Source: Funneliformis mosseae (Eukaryota > Glomeromycota > Glomeromycetes > Glomerales > Glomeraceae). Taken from it: a stretch of 10,264 nucleotides of DNA. The stretch is taken from contig CAJVPP010004034.1 of assembly GCA_910592005.1 (NCBI GenBank), positions 1 through 10,264 on the forward strand, read 5' to 3'. Every line of letters starts with the position of its first letter. Within the stretch, counting starts at the first letter, position 1. The position numbers were made by a program, and so were the translations under genes. Below, in pieces: positions 1 through 6,668 of the stretch. The notes beneath the pieces are model-generated. The model had not been told where the DNA came from. It made no database searches and saw only the letters and a program-made list of their open reading frames with translations.

Positions 1-16
1 TGTGATACAGAATTTT

Positions 17-65
17 AAAAAACGTATACAAAACTTATTTATAATAATGAAAAAACGTATGCAAA
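17..65. repeat. Short imperfect direct repeat at the truncated end of copy B
   Basis: The 16-base word AAAAAACGTATRCAAA occurs at 17-32 and again at 50-65 with one mismatch and a 33-base period. It sits just beyond the point (about 70) where RT similarity in copy B ends. It may be a local tandem duplication in AT-rich DNA or a trace of the event that truncated the element. Confidence 0.55.
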
Positions 66-69
66 TTTT

Positions 70-1979
70 TTATAGGAAGAGTCTGCCATTAATTAATTTA
101 ATGAGAGCTTTGTGTAGGCATTCGAGGAGCGTGATTAGCCATGTGTTTATTAAATTATATTCCCAAGGTTTTGACTTTGATATTGGATATATAAAGGCCA
201 GATTCTATCTACTAGGTGCTAGGTTGAGCGACAGGCATTTGCAGATTATAATCCAGAAACATTTGGCTGTAAAGGAGCCAAGGTGTTTTAGCATCTCATT
301 GGAAATCTTAGAAGATCCAGCAGCTTTTCCATTAGGGAGCGCCCTAATGATATTGTTCCACTCTTCCTCTAAAGGAGGTTGCATAATATTATGGTAAATG
401 TTAGGATCAATTGATTTATCTGGTGTATAGACTTGTTTCCATACCTCAGGGAGAGGTGGGTTGGAATACTGAGAGCCTACTACTTTTTGGAAGTGTTTTG
501 CAGTTTCATTTTGAACTTCCTTTAGGTCCGTAAGGAGTTCTTTGTTAAGGCTATTGTTGTTTATGCATCTGTCAAGCGTAATGGTAGTGCAAGGATGATT
601 GAGTAGCGAATCAAACATAGATCTTTGGTCATATATAAAATTATTACAACGTCTTTCAATAGCATCATTGATGGCTTTAGTTTTAAATTCTGCTTCGTTT
701 AATTTGGCTGCAGTAGAAAGAACTTTTCAAAGATCAATTAATAAGAGAAGGAGTATCTTGAGTTCTTGTGACGAGGGGTGACTGATGTCAGAAATTATTA
801 TGCCATATTTAGTTAAGAAAGCTTGTGCTTTTTTACACCATGTGGTCCATTTGGGGTCGACGATGTTATTCTTGATGCATTTGTTGCTAGATTTGCAAAG
901 TTTTTGGATTGTCTTAATACGTTTATAAATCAATTTAAGGATACGTGATCTAAGGTCTCTGTTGTGATGTGATGTATACTTATTAGGAATTTTTTTGGTG
1001 GTAGCGTCTATGATTGATTTCTGAAGAAGATCCCAATAGTAGTTCAAATAGTGTATGGTGTGTATGCTATTTAACGATATTTTGAATAGCCTTGTATTTT
1101 TGCATCATTGATCAACTGAAGTTCTGAAGGCAGACCAATTTTCTTCAGACATTTCGTCATAGCGAAAGACTAATTTCTTAATTGCAGCTCGTTAGGTGAA
1201 AGATGGATTAATAGTCGCTAATGAGATAATTGCATAAACAATGGCGTGATCAGATAAGTCTCCATCAACCTTTTCTACGATTTGGTCTATAAGGTCAGAA
1301 GTTAGTGAAAAATGCATAAAAATATGGTCTATTATCGAGCGTCTAGTGCTGGTTTCATACGTAATGAGATCTTCCTTCAATTTTTGATTCTTGACGAGGT
1401 TAAGATTGTTAATCATGTGAAGGTTATCGAGCAAAGTGAAAAAGGTTTTCGAATTTGAAGGGTTGAAGGGGCGTGACGGATCTGTGTTAAAGTCGCCTAA
1501 GATTATCGTAAGAAAATCCTTTTGGTGTGCATCGTTTAATAAATCTAAAGCTTTTTGTAAGTTTTTTCACGTAATATTTTATCAGAACTGGAAATGTAAA
1601 CGTTAATGATACAGAGTTTTTGTTTGTTTTTAAATTGAAAATCTATCGAGTATATGCAATGAAAGAAAGAGGAGTGGTGAAAAACATGATCAGCCAGGTG
1701 TTTTTTAATTAGGAAACCAACTCCGAAACCCATACTTTGTGTTGAGAGATCAGTGTTAAAAAAGGGGACAAATTTATTTGAACAAATGAGTTTTAAAGAG
1801 TGTGTGTGAGATGGTTTATTTAAATTTGTTTCTTGTAAGGCGATGACATTTAAATGGTAAAGAGAGTATAAATTATAAAGAATTTGTTGTTTGTGTGTTA
1901 GAGTAAAGGAACGAGTGTTGTGAGTGGCGATATTAATGGTGATAGGCACTGTTTCAGTATTCGTTAGTTGTATTATCAT
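70..1979 (-). pseudogene. LINE ORF2 (APE endonuclease + N-terminal RT), copy B, disrupted
   Basis: ORF2 nicks target DNA and copies element RNA into the nick. From ATG 1979 the endonuclease shows Asn21 in NIATHNTRS, the catalytic Glu50 in IALQETNL, the GFGVGFLI loop and INVYISS. After a net one-base deletion near 1555 the frame carries GDFN (1497-1486) and SDH (1254-1246), so every classic APE motif is visible. The same frame then runs to the left edge: a Lys-rich linker, the RT entry motif NGKAAGSSKISNEMLKHLG (about 330-270), and degenerate RT motifs containing ITLLE (about 135-115). In-frame stops are TAA 1194-1192, TGA 1107-1105, TGA 729-727, TAG 207-205 and TAA 72-70. The TAG falls where RTs often have Trp in a P-x-x-W-R context. 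RT similarity ends near 70, before the FADD catalytic core. No RNase H is present. Confidence 0.9.
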
Positions 1980-1984
1980 AATTA
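1979..1984 (-). promoter_or_regulatory. ORF1/ORF2 stop-start junction (TAATTATG)
   Basis: On the minus strand the ORF1 stop TAA (1984-1982) is followed by only two bases and then the ORF2 ATG (1979-1977). Some LINEs translate ORF2 by termination and re-initiation at closely spaced stop and start codons (SART1 is the known example), and this geometry fits. It is inferred from spacing only. The two reading frames differ, so simple read-through would not make a fusion. Confidence 0.5.
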
Positions 1985-4080
1985 TTTAAAGAAAAGTTCT
2001 GGTGCAGGCACCTCTGTGCCATCTTCTAAGAAGTTGATAGCGCCGGGTATATTGAGTTTGAGAATCAGAATTATGTGTAAAGGATATGTGTCATCAAAGA
2101 TTATGTGTTGAACGTTAGAAATGGCTTTGAGAGCGATGTTTAGTTTATCAACCGTGATTTTATTGTGCTTTCGTAGTTCTTCAGTTTCTGCATGTAAGAT
2201 GGCGATATATTCTATGACTCTGGAGTCTGATGTGTTTACTTCCAGTTCGTAGACAGTATCTGTATCCATTGTGCCTTTAGCTTTAGTAGCTTCATTGAGT
2301 GCAGCAGCTTTCTTCAGTGTAATTATGAAGATGTTTAAATGTTTTTCCACTTTGTTGAGACGATGCATCGAGAAAGCAAGATCATTGTAGATAGTGGCGA
2401 GGGTTGCAGTGATGGCATCCAATTGATTTAAAATTTTTTGTGTCTGTAAGATCGTGTGTAGGTATTTTGGGTGATCTATGAGGTGCATCAGTCTCGTCCA
2501 TTTGGTTAAACCATGATTTCCTTACGTGAATCAAATTATCAAGCGAGGATTTGTCCTTCTGAGGTTTAGGTTCATTGGGTCTTGTTAATGGGGTTTTTAC
2601 TGGTGGTTTGACATCCTTAGTTCTATTAGCAAACGAGCGTGAATTTTTAGGATCAAACATTGATTCTTGATCGTATACAAAAGTGACTTTAAGGCGAGGT
2701 GCTGGAGTAGAGTAGTTTTTAAACTGCGCAGGTTTATATCGTTGGTAAAGATTTTGTGTTTGTCTATCTTTAGGAGTAGGTCTTTTACACCGACAATTGC
2801 GTGAGTCATATCCAGGGATGGAACAATATGCACATAAATTAGTATCTGAGGCGGTCCAGATAAGTTTCTTGTTGTCAAATTCGATAGGATCTCCATTTTG
2901 TGCTGCTTCAAGATCATTTTTGTTGTTAAAATGCATAAATGTATATTGGAGATTTCGGTAGTTTGACCGCGCTTTGAGGATCACCCACATGATCGCGTTA
3001 ACTGCTTTGCCGATAGGTTCTAATTTCCTACTAGTAGTGTCTTTTGGGAGATTTGTTAGTTTTAAAACATATTGAGAACGAGCCTTGATTTCATCATTTG
3101 TAAGAAAACAAATGTGTACTCTGACCATATCCTTCAAGACAAAAAGGCCAGCATGAGAATTGAAAAAAGACAAGTCTGTCTTTGCTGCGTAAAAAATAGT
3201 CGCTTGTTGCCAGAGATTTTTCGTCATTATCGTGCATTTAACGATCTTACCGAATCTGGCAAACGTAGATCTGATGATCTGTTCAGATGTTGAAATTGGA
3301 ATTTTCGTGACTTTGATTGATAAAGTTGGATTAAATTTAAATGGTGCAGGTGTAACTAGAGGTATAAACGTGGCATTATCCATATCGGGAATTTTTACAG
3401 CCATTACACGATTAATGTCATCTCGAGTTGTGAATCCTAAACGGACAATTTTTAACGTTTTGTTTGATGGATCAGGTTTGATAGATACACCAATAAACGA
3501 TGGAAATGCTGCGCCATTGAAGAGCTCGCAGGCTTTGTTCGTCTTTTCTTTGAAAGATTTGTCAGGAAGAAAAGTTTCTGTGACGCAGTAAAGGTAGAAA
3601 GTAGTCGCATTTCGGACTCTCTCAAAGGTAATGGTGTTTCTGCCAGCATCTTTGTCATTTAGTAAGTTTTCTGAAACGTCAAACGCTTGGTCTTCATCTA
3701 TTTTGTTATCAATCTCGGGGCCGATGTTTCATTATCATTTGGTTGTAAAGGAGGAGGAGGACTGGTATTAGTAGTTTCTACTGTATCTTTTTGTGCGGTA
3801 GTCCAGTTAGTTTTTTATATTTAAAGGTCTTATTGTGGTATGCTATTTTTGCGAGTTCAGTATCTACAAGTTGGTCGACACTCATATCGCCTGCTGATAA
3901 GATGTTGGTGAAGGTGACAATATTAGATAGTCCTGCTGGAGTTTCAGGTGTAAAGGCCGACCTGCCAGTCATGGTTTTCTTCTGGGGAGGTTCATCTTTA
4001 TTTTTTGTTGGAGAGTCAGGACGTGTGTGCAAGTTGTGACTATTGTTTTGTGAAATTTTTTGGTTTTTTTCTTTCCCCAT
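1982..4080 (-). pseudogene. LINE ORF1 protein (RRM-like, CCHC zinc knuckle), copy B, frameshifted
   Basis: ORF1 of such elements encodes an RNA-binding chaperone that coats the element RNA. Reading from the ATG at 4080, the N-terminus is basic, Ser/Thr/Pro-rich and probably disordered, with a four-Pro run near 3760. A central region follows (about 3720-3330), then two RRM-like beta-alpha-beta stretches (about 3323-3108, beginning LSIKVTKIP, and about 3071-2860, beginning YVLKLTNLP). Next come a zinc knuckle (2834-2788), a Lys/Pro-rich linker, and a long helical, probably coiled-coil C-terminus (about 2488-1985). About 700 codons are spread over three frames: a net one-base loss near 3800, another near 3720, and a net one-base gain near 2490. 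Between the shifts the frames are free of stops. The zinc knuckle has Tyr where the family has His. The family call is secure; the RRM-like calls are by eye. Confidence 0.85.
2788..2834 (-). other. Degenerate CCHC zinc knuckle in ORF1
   Basis: The minus strand encodes CAYCSIPGYDSRNC followed by RC. Spacing matches the retroelement knuckle CX2CX4HX4C, with all three Cys and the Gly before the fourth ligand present. The His position is Tyr (codon TAT, 2810-2808), one C-to-T transition from CAT. In the family this motif binds element RNA, so this copy probably had weakened zinc binding, unless the change came after the copy was already dead. Confidence 0.75.
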
Positions 4081-4130
4081 TTTTTTGGTTTTTTGAAGAG
4101 AGAGGTTGATATACTGATGTGCAAAAATGA
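4081..4130 (-). promoter_or_regulatory. 5' leader of LINE copy B
   Basis: Fifty bases lie between the poly(A) tail of copy A and the ORF1 start codon. Read on the minus strand they hold a pyrimidine-rich stretch (CCTCTCTCTTC) and then A-rich sequence directly before ATG. The start context has A at -3 and G at +4, favourable for eukaryotic initiation. LINEs carry an internal promoter in this region, but no promoter element can be picked out here. The exact first base of the element is unknown and could lie inside the A/T tract. Confidence 0.45.
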
Positions 4131-4148
4131 TTTTTTTTTTTTTTTTTT
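4131..4148 (-). repeat. Poly(A) tail of LINE copy A (18 nt)
   Basis: An uninterrupted run of 18 T on the plus strand is the poly(A) tail of copy A. It lies a polyadenylation-signal distance after AATAAA and directly before the leader of copy B. Confidence 0.9.
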
Positions 4149-4322
4149 ATAAGTGCGGCAGTCTCACATGATCTTTATTAATATTTATGAGTTTACAAGA
4201 AAAAACAAAATAAAATAGAAAATACAAAAATATCTATAAACTAATTTAGAAACTAAACTACTTTATCAATACCAACCTTGCACTTTACCGAACTAAATTA
4301 TATATTAGATAAGAAAACTAAT
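4149..4322 (-). other. 3' UTR of LINE copy A
   Basis: About 174 AT-rich bases lie between the ORF2 stop and the poly(A) tail. On the minus strand they end with AATAAA (4179-4174), the canonical polyadenylation signal, 25 bases before the A tract. A short imperfect stem-loop follows (4167-4153). The layout matches the 3' end of copy C base for base in spacing, although most of the sequence differs. Confidence 0.75.
4153..4167 (-). promoter_or_regulatory. Putative 3'-terminal stem-loop of LINE copy A
   Basis: Minus-strand GTGAG, loop ACTGC, CGCAC can fold into a five-position stem with one A-G mismatch. It sits between AATAAA and the poly(A), as does the perfect stem-loop of copy C with the same loop size. 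Some LINEs need such a terminal hairpin for recognition by their own RT. On its own this stem is weak; the parallel with C is what supports it. Confidence 0.45.
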
Positions 4323-6658
4323 CTATACTAACTTACAGATATTGAACGTCCGGAGGAGGGCGTGGTTACTGCCGAACCAAAAATTTGACCAGTGCGAACC
4401 AAAAGCGACAGCTGCAATGAATGAGGAAAGATTGTTATTCGAGGTATGAGTGGGTTGTGGGAGTCCAGAAGAGACCCAGGCAACAGTGAAGTCGTCTTTA
4501 ATATTGTGAGAGATTTTCCACTTTTGTAGGGATTCACATCTTTTTAACCATATGTTGTGAACTGACGAAAAAATATCATCAAATAGCGATGACAATAACC
4601 CTCTGGTGAGTTGTTTATTATTGGTAATAGAGTTAATTTTGGAGGAGAGTGATGAGGGGATGATTCCTTTTATAAGATCAATAAAACATAAGTTGTTATT
4701 GAAGGAGTTGTAATACCATATTGAGGATTGATCAATAGCATCTAATAGGTTATCATCATTAGGGATGTTAAGTTCTTTGAGATGGGACATAAGTGCAATT
4801 TTGAGATGTTGTATTAAGTCGGTGAGTGAAACAGTATTTTAGGAACAAGACCAGATATGATCGAAGTCTTCAACGGTAATGTTGCAGCGAAAGCAAGTAG
4901 CAGTAGTATAAAGTGTGAGGTATCGTGCATTCATTATTGACAAGGTAGGGAGGAATTGTAGTAATAGTTTAATCTTGAATTGCTTCCTTTTGCATGCATT
5001 AAACGATGTTACTCTAACATTTTCAGAGTCATTAAGGACATAGAAGAGGTTTTGCCAATCAATGTGAAAATTGTTATATTTTGCCAATTGGGGAATAGAC
5101 AAAAGTGTTTCCGCCCAGGATGCTTGTTGCATGTGTTTGATAAACAAACGTGGTGGTGTAATAATTGGTGTATTGTTATGGCTTAGAAAGTATTTAGGGC
5201 CAAAGTGGTTGCTGTTGATACTTAGTGAAGCACCAGAACTTTGTTTTGCAAGAGCATCAACTTTATTGTTGAGTTGGTCTGTTCCATGAGCTTTGACTTT
5301 TGTTAAGGATAACTTAAGGTTATTGTTCATAATTAGTTGTAGCAGGATCATCCAAATGTGAAAATAAGGAATTTTAAATGCGGGATTCAATGAGGGAGAA
5401 TCTGAACATATGGTAATGAGTTTATGATAGGAGGCAATAGCAGCTTGTGAATCCGTACAGATTTCAATTGTTGAATGAGGTGGAGCTGTATATGTAGCAG
5501 CGAGGATAGCAACTATCTCTGCTAATGTTGACGAAGAGGAGTGAGATACGAGTGTAGCATTAAAGAAGAGCAAAGGTCAATTTTGATCAGTTTGTAATCA
5601 CGCTATACCCATTCGGCATTCAGGGGTGCCTAGTGCTCTGAGTGAACCATCTGTATAGAATTGAAGAGAATTAGCATTAGTAAGTTGGGATTTAAGATAA
5701 TCTAGTCTAATAATAGAAGTTTAGTTGAATGGGACTAAATCTAAATTAGGTAAAGGTACGGGTGGGTATTGATAAGGGAAAGTTAGTGGGGATAAAGAAA
5801 CTTCACGAAGCATGAGCTGTGATAAACTACACCACCATCCCTCACGAGGTCAGTGTGATACTTTAAATATGGAACAAAATGTTTTGGGGAGTATGATGGC
5901 ACAAAATTGATGTCGTTATTGTTGTTTATAGGGTATGTGAGCTGACTGGTTGAAGAGATTGCACCTAGTACAGGAAACTATGGGTGTTTGAAGGCAATCG
6001 GCTAGATTCAGTAAATAATGTTATGCGTGTATAGTAGCATCTTCGATCTTTACTACTTTGCCCAATATGGGTGTCATATACTGGTTAGACCAAATGGTGA
6101 TAAAAGTTGGATTAATTGCTGAGACGTTGAAATTGGGTGATTGCGTAGGTGACTTGACTATGGAAATGTGTGGAAGACATTTGGTGGATAGTAATCTGTT
6201 TGAAGAGCTAGTTAAGATTTGCGATTCCAATAGTTTGAACCATTTAACACTATGGAATACTGAATCATAAACCATATTTAGGTCAAAAGCTGTGAACAGG
6301 TAAGAGCCATCCATCGTGGTAAATTGATCAATATATAATAGTGAAAGTGAGCGCAGTTTTATAATGTTTAGCCGATAAACCTTGGCAGGGAGGGAGTGAA
6401 GAATTGGAATTGATCTTCCGTCTATTTGTTTAAGATTATAATCTTTATCTATGCATTAATGTAGTTTGAGATTAATCTGTTTGGCGGCTGATAAAAATTC
6501 AGACCACCAGCTTTAAAGGGTTTGGTGTCAGTGTATGACCAGTCAGTTAAAGGGGAAGAGGGAAGCCATTCTATCAGTTGAAGTTGTAGTATTCGTAATC
6601 GTGAGGTTGAGCCAAGGAGCGCAATATCATTGACCATCTTTAATAAGAGAATTTTGTA
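4323..6658 (-). pseudogene. LINE ORF2 C-terminal half (RT end, RNase H, CCHC), copy A
   Basis: The fragment starts in the RT thumb/linker region: IALLGSTSRLRILQ and EWLPSSPLTDWS align with copy C. A frameshift near 6515 moves it into one frame that is kept to the terminal TAG at 4325-4323. In that frame are a CX2CX16HX2C motif (5972-5901), then RNase H with Asp in YTDGSL (5651-5649), Glu in TLAEIVAI (5519-5517), Asp in CTDSQAAI (5453-5451), His in VKAHG (5288-5286) and Asp in NKVDALA (5258-5256), so all expected catalytic residues survive. A CX2CX8HX3C motif follows at 4895-4845. Stops interrupt it: TAA 6458-6456, TAA 6023-6021, TAA 5918-5916, TGA 5852-5850, TAA 5723-5721, TGA 5600-5598, TGA 5579-5577, TAA 4841-4839. 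RNase H removes the RNA strand after first-strand synthesis. The call is firm. Confidence 0.9.
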
Positions 6659-6668
6659 TCATACCTAA

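Larger units (their letters stand above)
70..4130 (-). mobile_element. LINE copy B: 5'-complete, 3'-truncated non-LTR retrotransposon
   Basis: On the minus strand this stretch reads as a short leader, ORF1 (RRM-like plus zinc knuckle), then ORF2 starting with an apurinic-type endonuclease followed by the start of a reverse transcriptase. That order is the standard two-ORF plan of APE-type LINEs. The upstream limit is set by the poly(A) tail of another LINE (copy A) at 4131. RT similarity ends near 70, so the rest of RT, RNase H and the 3' UTR are missing or displaced. All reading frames are broken: three frameshifts in ORF1, and one frameshift plus five in-frame stops in ORF2. The copy cannot move by itself. 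No target-site duplication is recognisable, because the true 3' end is absent. The clade is probably within the I/Tad1-like RNase H group, judged only from the related copies A and C. Confidence 0.88.
4131..6664 (-). mobile_element. LINE copy A: 5'-truncated, with poly(A) tail
   Basis: This minus-strand copy begins in the C-terminal part of the RT region (about 6660) and runs through RNase H and a zinc-knuckle C-terminus to a 3' UTR with AATAAA and an 18-nt poly(A), seen as T at 4131-4148. Loss of the 5' part is typical of incomplete target-primed reverse transcription. Its tail touches the 5' leader of copy B. Its 5' end touches the 5' end of the oppositely oriented copy C. Protein similarity to C is clear throughout but only moderate (roughly a third identical by eye), so A and C are separate families or old copies, not a recent duplication. 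Confidence 0.9.

Noticed and set aside
2..397. Plus-strand open frame of 131 codons
   Set aside because: It lies opposite the RT part of copy B and shows no recognisable motif; it is an antisense shadow.
2597..2917. Minus-strand open frame of 106 codons
   Set aside because: It overlaps the zinc-knuckle part of ORF1 in another frame and has no motif of its own.
3232..3591. Plus-strand open frame of 119 codons
   Set aside because: Antisense to the ORF1 RRM-like region; the composition follows the opposite-strand codons and no family is recognisable.
3452..3658. Minus-strand open frame of 68 codons with Lys/Arg-rich end
   Set aside because: The ORF1 frame of copy B runs through the same bases in another phase (from about 3720 onward) with coherent protein sequence, so this is a shadow frame.
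4980..5289. Plus-strand open frames with Trp/Cys-rich stretches
   Set aside because: Antisense to the RNase H and following region of copy A, where the minus strand shows catalytic motifs.
6058..6270. Plus-strand open frame of 70 codons
   Set aside because: Antisense to the copy A segment that aligns in protein sequence with copy C; no independent support.
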